Counted from the first letter of the stretch, positions 8,245-16,689 are shown. The stretch: DNA of 64,000 nt from Streptomyces sp. DG1A-41 (GCF_037055355.1 NZ_CP146350.1:3867001-3931000), one strand, 5' to 3'. Made by a program: numbers and translations. Notes: generated by a model not told the origin, from the letters alone.

Positions 8245-9800
8245 CGAAGCGTGGGCCCGGGGCGTCCGTGCTGGTCGTCGGGGCGGGCCCGGTCGGTCTG
8301 GTCGTCGCCTGCGAGCTGCTGCAGCGGGACATCCCGGTCCGCGTCGTGGACGCCGGGCGCGGGCACTCGGCGCACTCCCGGGCGAACGTGATCTGGCCGC
8401 GCAACCTCGAACTGCTCGACCGGATCGGGGTGACCGACGACCTGCTGGGAATCGGCCACCGGCTGGCGGGCACGGCGTTCTACTCGCGCGGCCGCCGGCT
8501 GGCGACGGCCTGGATGAGCAGGCTGCCGGACTCGCCGTACCCGTTCGCGCTGACGCTCTCGCAGAACGACACCGAGCAGGTGCTGCGCCGGCGGCTCGCC
8601 GCGCTCGGCGGCACCCTGGAGGAGGGCGTCCGGCTCACCGCCCTGGACAACACCCCGGGCGGCCCGGTCGTCAAGCTGGAGCACGACGGCGGCCGGATCG
8701 AGGAGTTGGAGCCCGGCTGGCTGGTCGGTGCGGACGGAGCGCACAGCACCGTCCGCAAGGAACTGGGCATCGCCTACGACGGTCCGCCGGTCGACGTGTC
8801 GTTCGCCATCACCGACGCCCGGCTGACCACCACCCTCTCCGAGGACCTGTCGCACTACTGCTACGCGCCGAGCGGCGCCATGGTCCTCGGCCCGATGGGC
8901 GACGGCGTGCACCGCATCGCCCTGAACGTGCCGCACGACGCGTACGACGAGCACGACCCGCCGCCGCGCGAGATGTTCCAGCAGTTCGTCGACGACCGGG
9001 CGGCCGGCCGCAGCCGGGTCGAGGAACTGCTGTGGAGCGGCTCCTTCCGGGTGCGCGTCCGGATCGCCTCCAGCTTCCGCAGCGAGCGCTGCTTCCTGGC
9101 CGGCGACGCCGCGCACGTGATCAGCCCGGCCGGCGGGCAGGGCATGAACACGGGGATGCAGGACGCGTTCAACCTGGCGTGGAAACTGTCGGGCGTCATC
9201 CGCGGGGAGTTCGGGGAGTCGATCCTGGACTCCTACGACACCGAGCGCCGGGCCGTCTCCCACGACGTGGCGCGCTCGACCGAGCTGCTGACCAAGGCTG
9301 GCCTGGTCAACTCCCCGGCGAAGGTCGCCCTCCGGGACGCGGCGTTCATGGCCGCCGACCGGACCGGTCTGTTCCAGCGCAAGCTGGCCCCGCAGCTCGG
9401 CCAGACGGCCGTGAGCTACGGCGGTGACCGCCATCCCCGGCTGCCGGTGATGGTCTCGGGCGGGACCGGCCCGGGCGGGACGCCCCCGCGTCCCGGCAGC
9501 GGCGGCTGGCCGGCGATCGACCGGGACCGGCACACCGTGCTGCTGTGGCCCGGTACGCGGACCCCGCCGCCGGACTGGCGGCGCACCCGCGACCGGATGC
9601 GGCGGGCGCTGCCCGAGGGCACGCCCGTGCTCGACCTCACCCGCGCGGTCCCCAAGGGCCTGTCCGTGGCGCTCGGTCCGCGACCGGCCGTGGCCGTGGT
9701 CCGTCCGGACGGCCATCTGCTGGCCCGGCTCGACCCGCGGCGGCCACAGGAGACCACCGATCTGCTCACCCGAGCGGCCCACCTCAGGAGCCGGACATGA
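8232..9800 (+). CDS. FAD-dependent aromatic hydroxylase, PheA/TfdB family
   Basis: A 522-residue group A flavoprotein monooxygenase. It has the Rossmann motif VVGAGPVGLVVACEL at residues 15-30, the DG motif in LVGADGAHSTVRKEL near 168, and the FAD ribityl motif FLAGDAAHVISPAGGQG near 290. The C-terminal part is the short thioredoxin-like segment usual in polyketide hydroxylases. Members hydroxylate phenols or polyketide aromatics, or perform Baeyer-Villiger-like steps, using NAD(P)H and oxygen. The GTG start lies inside the SDR gene and the stop overlaps the phosphatase ATG. Its presence suggests the final product is oxygenated and perhaps aromatic or enolic. Confidence 0.9.
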   Translation: MGGLTKRGPGASVLVVGAGPVGLVVACELLQRDIPVRVVDAGRGHSAHSRANVIWPRNLELLDRIGVTDDLLGIGHRLAGTAFYSRGRRLATAWMSRLPDSPYPFALTLSQNDTEQVLRRRLAALGGTLEEGVRLTALDNTPGGPVVKLEHDGGRIEELEPGWLVGADGAHSTVRKELGIAYDGPPVDVSFAITDARLTTTLSEDLSHYCYAPSGAMVLGPMGDGVHRIALNVPHDAYDEHDPPPREMFQQFVDDRAAGRSRVEELLWSGSFRVRVRIASSFRSERCFLAGDAAHVISPAGGQGMNTGMQDAFNLAWKLSGVIRGEFGESILDSYDTERRAVSHDVARSTELLTKAGLVNSPAKVALRDAAFMAADRTGLFQRKLAPQLGQTAVSYGGDRHPRLPVMVSGGTGPGGTPPRPGSGGWPAIDRDRHTVLLWPGTRTPPPDWRRTRDRMRRALPEGTPVLDLTRAVPKGLSVALGPRPAVAVVRPDGHLLARLDPRRPQETTDLLTRAAHLRSRT

Positions 9801-10528
9801 CCACTGCCCTGCCCCCGCTGACCACCGCTCACTCCCGTCCCGTGGTGGCGTTCTTCGACGCCGACGAGACACTCATCGCCATGAAGACCCCGTTCTCGCT
9901 GCTGCGCCACCGGCTGCGGCGGCAGGGGGACGTGGCGGGCGCCGAGTACGAACGGCTGGTGGAGCCGCTGCGGCGGCTGGCGTCCATGGGCGTCACCCCC
10001 GTCGAGGTGGTGTCCAAGTTCTACGAGCTGCACACCGGCGTTCCCTGGGACGACGTGGTCGCCGAGGCGCGCGACTGGTACGCCGAACTGCGCGAAGTCG
10101 GCCCGCCGTTCATCGAGCCGACCGTCACCCGGCTGCGCCGTCACCAGGAGGCGGGCCACCACACGGTCGTCATCTCCGGCTCCTGGCCCGCGACCCTGCA
10201 CCCGATCACCGACGACCTCGGGATCGACCTGGTCCTGTGCACCGAGCCGGAGCTGGACGCGGACCGGCGCATGACCGGGGCGATCCGGCACGCTATGTTC
10301 GGCCCGGCGAAGGCCGAGGCGGTCCGGCAGGCGCTGGAGAAGTTCGGCGCGGATCCGGCGGACTGCCACGCCTACGGGGACGACCCGGGGGACCTGACCA
10401 TGCTCCGCATGGTGGGCCACCCGGCCGTGGTCGGAGCCAACCCGAGGATGACGGCCCACGCGGCGGAACACGGCTGGCCGGTCATCCCGGCGACCCTCGT
10501 GACCGGCACCCGGCGCCAGCCGGTGTGA
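9797..10528 (+). CDS. HAD-family phosphatase, SerB/HAD-IB like
   Basis: A 243-residue HAD hydrolase. Motif I is FFDADETLI near residue 18, motif II is VVISGSWP near 120, and the metal-binding motif is AYGDDPGDLTML near 195. HAD-IB enzymes remove phosphate from small metabolites such as phosphoserine. In gamma-butyrolactone pathways a phosphatase is needed after AfsA condenses a ketoacyl chain with a triose phosphate, which would explain this gene as the last one of the operon. The ATG overlaps the hydroxylase stop (ATGA). Confidence 0.88.
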   Translation: MTTALPPLTTAHSRPVVAFFDADETLIAMKTPFSLLRHRLRRQGDVAGAEYERLVEPLRRLASMGVTPVEVVSKFYELHTGVPWDDVVAEARDWYAELREVGPPFIEPTVTRLRRHQEAGHHTVVISGSWPATLHPITDDLGIDLVLCTEPELDADRRMTGAIRHAMFGPAKAEAVRQALEKFGADPADCHAYGDDPGDLTMLRMVGHPAVVGANPRMTAHAAEHGWPVIPATLVTGTRRQPV

Positions 10529-10696
10529 CACACGACCGCTCCCGTCCCGTGCCCGGTGAGGGCGCGAGGCGGGGGCGGGGGGCGTGGCTGGCGCTTCGAC
10601 GCGTACGCCGGATCGCACCCGGCCGGCGCCCCACAGCCGCGGCGGACACACCGCCGTCGCCGGGCAACGGCCGGGCTGTGGGGGGGCGCCGCTCTC

Positions 10697-11195
10697 GCGT
10701 GCGGCCGGGCTGCAGGAGTGCTGTCTCCGCGTGCGGCAGGGCTGCAGAAGTGCTGTCTCCGCGTGCGGCAGGGCTGCAGAAGTGCTGTCTCCGCGTGCGG
10801 CCGGGCCGTAGGGGCGCCGCTCCTGCGTGCGGCCGGACCATGGGAGCGCCGCCCTTTGCGTCCGGCCGGGCCGTAGGGGCGCCGCTCCTGCGTGCGGCCG
10901 GACCATGGGAGCGCCGCCCTCTGCATCCGGCCGGACCATGGGAGCACCGCCCTCTGCATCCGGCCGGACCATGGGAGCACCGCCCTCTGCATCCGGCCGG
11001 ACCATGGGAGCACCGCCCTCTGCATCCGGCCGGACCATGGGAGCACCGCCCTCTGCGTCCGGCCGGACCATGGGAGCACCGCCCTCTGCGTCCGGCCGGA
11101 CCATGGGAGCACCGCCCTCTGCATCCGGCCGGACCATGGGAGCACCGCCCTCTGCATCCGGCCGGACCATGGGAGCGCCGCCCTCTGCGTGCCGT
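10697..11195. repeat. intergenic tandem-repeat array, 32/33-bp units
   Basis: About 16 contiguous units fill most of the 737-bp gap between the convergent phosphatase and aldo/keto reductase genes. Unit starts I read are 10697, 10729, 10761, 10793, 10825, 10858, 10890, 10923, 10956, 10989, 11022, 11055, 11088, 11121, 11154 and 11187. Early units are 32 bp and contain GCTGCAGAAGTGCTGTCT. Middle units alternate with a GGCCGTAGGGGCGCCGCT type. From 10890 all are 33 bp with GGACCATGGGAGC(A/G)CCGCC and differ at one or two bases. There are no spacers, so it is not a CRISPR. Because 33 is a multiple of three, repetitive open frames appear on both strands; none has a start signal or homologue I recognise. 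Confidence 0.93.
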
Positions 11196-11265
11196 CGGCC
11201 TTAGGAGCACGTCGGTGTGGCTCGGCCGTTGGCCCGGGGGTGTCGCGGTGCTTCCCGCGGAGCGT

Positions 11266-12246
11266 CTAGCGTGCGCCGACGGCCTCCGGCAGTGCGGCCA
11301 GTTCCGCCAGGTCCTCGGGGGTCAGGGTCAGGGAACCGGCCGCCACGTTGTCCTCCAGGTAGCGGCGAGTCTTGGTGCCGGGGATGACGCCGACGTGGTC
11401 GCCCTGGGCCAGCACCCAGGCGATCGCGACCTGGGCCACCGTCGCGCCGAGCCGGTCGGCCACGGTCCGGACCCGGTCGACGATGGCCTGGTTGGCGCTG
11501 ATGGCCTCGGGCTGGAACCGGGGGATCCGGTGCCGCCCGTCCACGTCCGGCAGGTCCTTCGGGCTGCTGATCAACCCGGACAGGAAGCCCCGGCCGAGCG
11601 GAGCGAACGCGATGAACGCGATGCCCTCACGGCCGCAGTACTCCACCACGCCGCTCGTCAGGGCGTCGCGGCTCCACAGGGACAGTTCGCTCTGCACGGA
11701 GGCCACCGGATGAACCGCCTGTGCCCGGCCGATCTCCTCCACCGACGCCTCGGACAGGCCGAGCGCGCCGAGCTTGCCCTCCTTCACCAGCTCCACGAGC
11801 GCACCCCAGCTCTCCTCCACCGGCACCTCGGGGTCGATGCGGTGCAGCTGGTAGAGGTCCACATGGTCGACGCCGAGCCGCTTCAGGCTGGCGTCGACGG
11901 CGGCGCGCAGATACTCGGGCCGGCCGTCCCGGTGGCTGCGGTAGGTGGCGGGGTCGTCCACCACGAGCCCGCCCTTGGTGGCGAGCAGCGCCTTGTCGCG
12001 GTGTCCCCGCAGCGCCTTGCCGACCAGCAGTTCGTTGGTGAACGGGCCGTACTGGTCGGCCGTGTCGATCAGATCGGCGCCGATCTCCAGGGCATGCCGG
12101 ATGACCCCGATGGACTCGTTCTCGTCCCGGCCCAGTTCGTCGTACCCCCACGACATGCCCATGCAGCCGAGGCCGACGGCCGCGAAGGTCCGCTGTGAGC
12201 CGCCCAGTTGGATCCTGCGCATCGCCGTGCGCACCGCCTTTCCCAC
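11266..12246 (-). CDS. aldo/keto reductase
   Basis: An approximately 320-residue NADPH-dependent aldo/keto reductase barrel. Visible residues include Asp and Tyr of DTADQYG near 60, the catalytic Lys in LLATKGG, and the His of DLYQLHR. The coenzyme-binding C-terminus reads VGVIPGTKTRRYLEDN. The first possible start is GTG at 12246; the ATG at 12222 (MRRIQLGG) fits the family N-terminus better, and neither has a strong ribosome site. It is divergent from the exporter gene at 12414. It may be a cluster reductase, but such enzymes are common and the substrate is unknown. Confidence 0.88.
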   Translation of the reverse strand: MGKAVRTAMRRIQLGGSQRTFAAVGLGCMGMSWGYDELGRDENESIGVIRHALEIGADLIDTADQYGPFTNELLVGKALRGHRDKALLATKGGLVVDDPATYRSHRDGRPEYLRAAVDASLKRLGVDHVDLYQLHRIDPEVPVEESWGALVELVKEGKLGALGLSEASVEEIGRAQAVHPVASVQSELSLWSRDALTSGVVEYCGREGIAFIAFAPLGRGFLSGLISSPKDLPDVDGRHRIPRFQPEAISANQAIVDRVRTVADRLGATVAQVAIAWVLAQGDHVGVIPGTKTRRYLEDNVAAGSLTLTPEDLAELAALPEAVGAR

Positions 12247-12273
12247 TCGCCCGTGTGCCGTACCTGTCCGTTG

Positions 12274-12328
12274 ATTGACAGGCCCTCATCTTTACACAGA
12301 ACTCTGCCATACGACATTGACAGGCCCT
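12274..12328. promoter_or_regulatory. divergent promoter with 13-bp direct repeat and shared palindrome half
   Basis: ATTGACAGGCCCT occurs at 12274-12286 and again at 12316-12328, 42 bp apart, which is four helical turns. Between them CAGAACTCTGCC (12297-12308) repeats 12 of the bases of the palindromic site at 387-399. The region separates the aldo/keto reductase (-) from the MFS exporter (+). A single regulator binding both sides is likely; which one is not shown by the sequence. Confidence 0.5.
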
Positions 12329-12413
12329 ATGCTCAGCTCCCTAATCTATGCCAGGGTTCTTACACATACCTGACTACACCCAAGTGACAATGAACAGACA
12401 GAGGTGATCCTCC

Positions 12414-13979
12414 GTGTCCACCGGCAACCCGCGGGCCACGCTCGCTGCGGCGTGCGTCGTCGGCCCGCTCATGACCCTGGTGGTGACCGGCCCGTCCGTG
12501 GCCGTCCCCGACATCGGCGCCGATCTGCACAGCTCACTCGCCGCCGCCCAGTGGGTGGTCGACGGCTACATGCTGACCGCGTCCAGCAGCCTCGCGGCCA
12601 TGGGCTCGCTCGCCGACCGCGTCGGCCACCGCAGGATGTTCACCTGGGGCATGGCCTTCTTCGCCTTCTGGATGACCGTGTCCGGCCTCGCGAACAGCAT
12701 CCTGCTGCTCGACGTCTCGCGCGCGATCGCCGGCTTCGGCAGCGGCGCGGCGCTCGCCTCCATCACCGCGATCCTGGCGCAGTCCTTCGACGGCACCGCC
12801 CGCGCGAAGGCGTTCGGCCTCTTCGGCACGTTCCTGGGAGCCGGCCTGGCGTTCGGGCCGATGTTCGGCGGCGTCCTGGTCAACCTGTGGGGCTGGCGCT
12901 CGGTCTTCCTCGTGCTGGCCGCGGTCTCGGCGCTCGTCCTGCTGAGCACTCCCCTGCTGCCCCGCTCGGAGCCCAACCGCGGGCCGCGCTTCGACTGGAC
13001 CGGCACCTTCGCCTTCGGTTTCGGCGTCGCCCTGTTCGTGCTCGCCCTGGTGGAGGGGCCGGGCCGGGGCTGGACCGACCCGATCGTGCTCGGCTCGGCC
13101 GTCGGCTGCCTGGTCCTGATGGTGGCCTTCGTGGCGGTGGAACGCCGCACCGAGCACCCGATGTTCGACCTGGGCCTGTTCGCCCGCCCGCAGTTCCTGG
13201 CCGTCTGCCTGGTGCCGCTGGTGCTGGCGTTCAGCTTCGTGGCGCTCGTCATCGTGCTGCCGCCGTACCTGACGTCCACGAGCGGGATGTCGGCCGTCCG
13301 CATCGGCCTGGTCCTGCTGCTCCTGACGGGCCCGTCGCTGGTGATGCCCGCCGTCACGGGCATGGTCGCGCAGAAGGTCTCGCAGCGCGCCCTGTTCGTC
13401 GTGCTGCTGTGCTTCTCCGCCGTCGGCGCCGCCTGGCTGACGATGGTGGAGCCGGGTGCCCCGACGGCCGCGCTGGCCGGTCCCCTGCTCTTCCTGGGCA
13501 TCGGGTACGGCATCTCGCTCGGCATCCTGGACGGCGCGGCGGTCTCGGCCGTCGAGCCGGAGCGGATGGGCATGGCCGCGGGCATGTTCAACACGGTGCG
13601 GCTCGCCTCCGACGCCGTCTCCATGGCCGGACTGGGCACCCTCGTCACGGCGCTCACCAAGAGCGCCCTGGACAGCGGTGCGGTGTCCGCGTACCCGGGC
13701 GGCGCCGAGGCGCTGACCTCGCGGGCGCTGCAGGGCGGTCTGACCGAGGCCGCCGAGTCGCTGCCGGCCGGCGAGGTGCGGGACCGCGCGGTGACCGCGA
13801 TGGCCGACGCGTACGCCACCGGTCTGCACACCACCATGTGGATCGTCGCGGCGGCGTGCGTGGTCAGCGCGGTCGTCGTCGGCAGCCTGCTCTCGGGCGG
13901 GAAGCCGTCCGGGGACGCGCCCGCCGAAGCGTCCGGCGACCCGGCCTCGGCATCGCCCGAGCCCGCCTCCGCGCACTGA
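12414..13979 (+). CDS. MFS drug-resistance transporter, DHA2 type
   Basis: A 521-residue integral membrane protein with about 14 hydrophobic segments. The motif after TM2, GSLADRVGHRR, is the MFS signature and LFGTFLGAGLAFGPMFGG resembles the antiporter motif of the DHA2 branch. Such proteins expel small molecules using the proton gradient and often give self-resistance in biosynthetic clusters. It starts at GTG 12414, downstream of GAGGTGATCC. It is followed by a thioesterase gene 11 bases after its stop and then by a MarR regulator, a common arrangement for ligand-induced export. Confidence 0.92.
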   Translation: MSTGNPRATLAAACVVGPLMTLVVTGPSVAVPDIGADLHSSLAAAQWVVDGYMLTASSSLAAMGSLADRVGHRRMFTWGMAFFAFWMTVSGLANSILLLDVSRAIAGFGSGAALASITAILAQSFDGTARAKAFGLFGTFLGAGLAFGPMFGGVLVNLWGWRSVFLVLAAVSALVLLSTPLLPRSEPNRGPRFDWTGTFAFGFGVALFVLALVEGPGRGWTDPIVLGSAVGCLVLMVAFVAVERRTEHPMFDLGLFARPQFLAVCLVPLVLAFSFVALVIVLPPYLTSTSGMSAVRIGLVLLLLTGPSLVMPAVTGMVAQKVSQRALFVVLLCFSAVGAAWLTMVEPGAPTAALAGPLLFLGIGYGISLGILDGAAVSAVEPERMGMAAGMFNTVRLASDAVSMAGLGTLVTALTKSALDSGAVSAYPGGAEALTSRALQGGLTEAAESLPAGEVRDRAVTAMADAYATGLHTTMWIVAAACVVSAVVVGSLLSGGKPSGDAPAEASGDPASASPEPASAH

Positions 13980-13989
13980 GGGGCCGGTC

Positions 13990-14421
13990 ATGACTCAGAC
14001 CGCCCTGGGGCCCGTCGAGGTCCTGCCCCCCTACGTCGACCAGCAACTGGTGGAGCGGCTCGGCATCGAGATCACCCACTGCGAGCCCGATCTCGTGGTC
14101 GGCACCATGCCGGTGGCGGGCAACCGCCAGCCGATCGGCCTGCTGCACGGCGGGGCCAACGCGGTGCTCGCCGAGACGCTCGGCTCGCTCGCCGCCTGGG
14201 TGCACGCGGGCGCACACCGGATCATCGTCGGCCAGGAACTGTCCTGCACCCACCACGCCGCGGCCCGCTCGGGGAAGGTCACCGGCTCCTGCCGGCCGCT
14301 GCACCTGGGCACGCACACCGCCACCTACGAGATCGTCATCAGCGACGAGCAGGACCGGCGCACCTGCACCGCACGGCTGACCTGCGCGATCCCGGCCGTC
14401 CGGCGACGGAAGGCCCGGTGA
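13990..14421 (+). CDS. hotdog-fold thioesterase, PaaI/YdiI type
   Basis: A 143-residue single hotdog protein of the PaaI group. The diagnostic segment is GLLHGGANAVLAETLGS near residues 50-66, where Gly-Gly and Glu position the thioester. Relatives hydrolyse acyl-CoA or acyl-ACP, often aryl or 1,4-dihydroxy-2-naphthoyl-CoA types. In this cluster it could release the finished acyl chain or clear stalled intermediates. It lies 11 bases after the exporter gene in the same operon. Confidence 0.87.
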   Translation: MTQTALGPVEVLPPYVDQQLVERLGIEITHCEPDLVVGTMPVAGNRQPIGLLHGGANAVLAETLGSLAAWVHAGAHRIIVGQELSCTHHAAARSGKVTGSCRPLHLGTHTATYEIVISDEQDRRTCTARLTCAIPAVRRRKAR

Positions 14422-14513
14422 CCGAAACAGCCCCGGGGAAGGACCGCAGGCCGGCCTGGCGAAGGCAATGCACGACTACTGCTTCGTCCTCTGCCGTATG
14501 CAAGACTATTGAC

Positions 14514-14963
14514 ATGGCGAACACGACGACGGAGACGGTCGCCGCTGGCCGACTCGGGCACACGATCAAGCGGGCGGAACAGGCCCTCATCGCACGCAAG
14601 ACGGAAGTGCTGCGGGAGTTCGGCCTGACGGTTCCCCAGTACTCGGTCCTGCTGCTGCTGTCGGTCTCCGACGGCATGTCCGCGGCGCAGCTCGCACGGG
14701 AGTGCATGGTGACGCCGCAGACGATGGCCACGGTCCTGACCAACCTGGAAAAGGCCGGCCTGGTGTTTCGCGAACCCTCGGAACTCCATCAGAAGGTCGT
14801 GGTCAACCGGGCGACCCGGGCAGGCCGCGCCATTGCCAAGAAAGCCGACAAGGCGGCCTTGCGTGTCGAGGGCTCATTGAGTGCCGAATTCACGCCAGAA
14901 GAGCTGGCCCACTTCGAGGAGTACCTGGAGCGGGCGATCGCGCTGCTCGGTTCTCTGGACTGA
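14514..14963 (+). CDS. MarR-family transcriptional regulator
   Basis: The ATG at 14514 gives a 149-residue MarR protein: an N-terminal dimerisation helix, VPQYSVLLLLSVSDG, the winged-helix segment SAAQLARECMVTPQTMATVLTNLEKAGLV, then a basic wing and C-terminal helix. A GTG at 14418 would add 32 residues with no family similarity, and the 92 bases before 14514 look like a promoter, so I chose the ATG. The sequence TCTGCCGTATG at 14491-14501 resembles the TCTGCCATACG of the divergent promoter near 12303. MarR proteins usually repress exporters until a phenolic or acyl ligand binds, which fits its neighbours. A strong terminator follows. Confidence 0.85.
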   Translation: MANTTTETVAAGRLGHTIKRAEQALIARKTEVLREFGLTVPQYSVLLLLSVSDGMSAAQLARECMVTPQTMATVLTNLEKAGLVFREPSELHQKVVVNRATRAGRAIAKKADKAALRVEGSLSAEFTPEELAHFEEYLERAIALLGSLD

Positions 14964-15012
14964 TCCGGCGGGCGCGCGGCCCTCACCAACTTGAATACTG
15001 CACGGCCGGGAT

Positions 15013-15059
15013 AACCACGGTGAATGCCTCTGCGGAGCATTCACCGTGGTTCCCTTTTT
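15013..15059 (+). terminator. strong intrinsic terminator after marR
   Basis: A 14-bp perfect stem (ACCACGGTGAATGC with its complement at 15037-15050), extendable by one A-T pair, encloses a 9-base loop and is followed by a T-rich run, TCCCTTTTTC. It ends the exporter-thioesterase-marR transcript before the SARP gene. Confidence 0.92.
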
Positions 15060-15253
15060 CGCGAAGTGTGAGGCACGTAACAGGCACTGCTCCGACGCGT
15101 AAACATTTGTATCCGGTGCATGCTATAGGCGGGTTCCAGCCAAATCCCTGCTATGGTTGGCTAGTCACTCAGGGTAGGTGGTTGACGCCGCTCCGAGGGG
15201 CAGAGGTTCGGCCATTCCGTCGCTGGGCGGGATGGATGTACCAATAAGGGGGA

Positions 15254-16138
15254 ATGGTGCAGATTCATGTCCTCGGCCCGATGACGGTCTTCGACTACGA
15301 GTCGGAACCGGTCGTTCTGGCGCCCAAGCCGCGTCGGCTTCTCGCCTTACTGGCTGTCAATGCGGATCGTGCGGTATCGGTCAATACACTGGTGCAGGAG
15401 TTGTGGGGGAGCAATCCGCCGCGCACCGCCACGGCGACGATCCAGACGTATATCGGCCAGGTCCGGCGGACCATCGCGGAAGCGCTCAGGAAGAGTGCCG
15501 CCGAGGTCGCCGACGAAATCCTCATAACCGAGGGCAGCAGTTATGTGCTGTCCACTTCGAGGGTCGCCCTCGACATCACGGAATACGAGCTGCTGTCGGA
15601 GGTCGGCAGTGCGGCCGTCCAGCGCGGTGAATTCGTGCGGGGGTCGGAGCTGCTGCATCAGGCGGTGGCGCTGTGGCGCGGTCCGGCGCTGGTCAACGTG
15701 GAGGCCGGTGAGCTGCTCGGCGCCCGGATCGTCCACCTGGACGAGTCGCTGCTGTGCACGCAGGAGCACCGGATCTACGCCGATCTCCAGCGCGGAGCGC
15801 ACCACAGGCTGGTGCCGGAGCTCACCGAGCTCACCGCCCGCCACCCGCTGCACGAGAACTTCCACCGGCACCTGATGCTGGCGCTGTACCGGTGCGGGCG
15901 GCGGGCGGAGTCGCTCGCCGTCATGCGACGGCTGCGTGCCCGTCTGGTGGAGGAACTGGGTCTTGAGCCCTCGCCGTTCCTGGTCCAGATGGAGCAGGAC
16001 ATCCTGCGCGGCGAGCCGTCCCTGGACCGCACGCGGCCCAGACCGGCCGACCAGTGCGCCGGGCGTCAGCAGGACCGGGGGGCGGTACGGAGCGTGGTCC
16101 ACAACCTGTCCAGGCCGACCATGCAGTCGGCCGGCTGA
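15254..16138 (+). CDS. SARP-family activator with TTA codon
   Basis: A 294-residue SARP. Residues 1-95 form the OmpR-like winged helix (VQIHVLGPMTVF, RRLLALLAVN, LVQELWG, TIQTYIGQVRR) and residues 105-255 the bacterial transcriptional activation domain (EFVRGSELLHQAVALWRGPA, HPLHENFHRHLMLALYRCGR). The C-terminal 35 residues are low complexity. Codon 32 is TTA at 15347-15349, rare in Streptomyces, which would make translation depend on the bldA leucyl tRNA. It is the likely pathway-specific activator of the operon from 1655. The start has GGGGGAA just upstream. Base composition is lower in GC than its neighbours. Confidence 0.9.
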   Translation: MVQIHVLGPMTVFDYESEPVVLAPKPRRLLALLAVNADRAVSVNTLVQELWGSNPPRTATATIQTYIGQVRRTIAEALRKSAAEVADEILITEGSSYVLSTSRVALDITEYELLSEVGSAAVQRGEFVRGSELLHQAVALWRGPALVNVEAGELLGARIVHLDESLLCTQEHRIYADLQRGAHHRLVPELTELTARHPLHENFHRHLMLALYRCGRRAESLAVMRRLRARLVEELGLEPSPFLVQMEQDILRGEPSLDRTRPRPADQCAGRQQDRGAVRSVVHNLSRPTMQSAG

Positions 16139-16391
16139 GCCGACAGGAGACACCCGGGGCCGCGAGGCACACCGCCTCGTGGCCCGGGATCGTGGGGTAT
16201 CGGACTCCGCTCACCCGCTGCTGCTGCGGTGTTGTGCAGGGGCGGCGGCTTGCCTGCCGGGTGGGAGTCGGGAGCCCTCGCTTCGCTCGCCGGGGGCGGA
16301 GCCGTCCCGGGCATCCGCCGGGTGGGCGGCCGGTGTCGGAGTTCACCTGTCCGCGAGGGCGCCGGTGCAGCTGCTGCCGCCGGTGCTTGGC

Positions 16392-16583
16392 GGTTCGTCG
16401 AGGTCGGGGCGTTCGGCCCGGTGCTTGGTGGTTCGCCGGGTCAAGGGCTTCGACCCCGGCCCTTGATGGTTCGCCGGGGTCAAGGGCTTCGACCCCGGCC
16501 CGTGCGCTTTCGCCGGGTCGGAGTGTGCAGGCCCGGTCCTGGGGCGTTCGCCGGCGGTCGGAGTGTGCGGCGCCCGGTTTCTC
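16392..16583. repeat. degenerate 38-bp tandem repeats in a 551-bp gene-free gap
   Basis: The gap 16139-16689 between the SARP and the convergent KAS III-like gene contains no credible gene. Within it, units beginning GGTTCG or CGTTCG recur with a period of about 38 bp at 16392, 16430, 16468, about 16506 and about 16545. The second and third copies share TCAAGGGCTTCGACCCCGGC. The rest of the gap is GC-rich without clear features. It is the second repeat block at a convergent junction of this cluster. Confidence 0.75.
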
Positions 16584-16689
16584 GCTCGCCCGCTGGAGTC
16601 GGCCCGTCCGGACCGCAACCCGGTTCACCCGCCGGGGGAGGCGGCGTTGACAGCGCCCCGGCCCGGTGGGCAACGCGCGGTGTCCTGCC

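Noticed and set aside
8103..9872. Long minus-strand open frame opposite the FAD hydroxylase
   Set aside because: It shows no family motifs and a His/Arg/Gly-rich composition typical of shadow frames; the plus strand carries clear FAD motifs.
10697..11195. The 33-bp array as a CRISPR, or as genes encoding repeated RPDHGS/ALCI peptides
   Set aside because: Units are contiguous with no spacers and no cas genes are present. Open frames on both strands are a by-product of a unit length divisible by three and lack ribosome sites.
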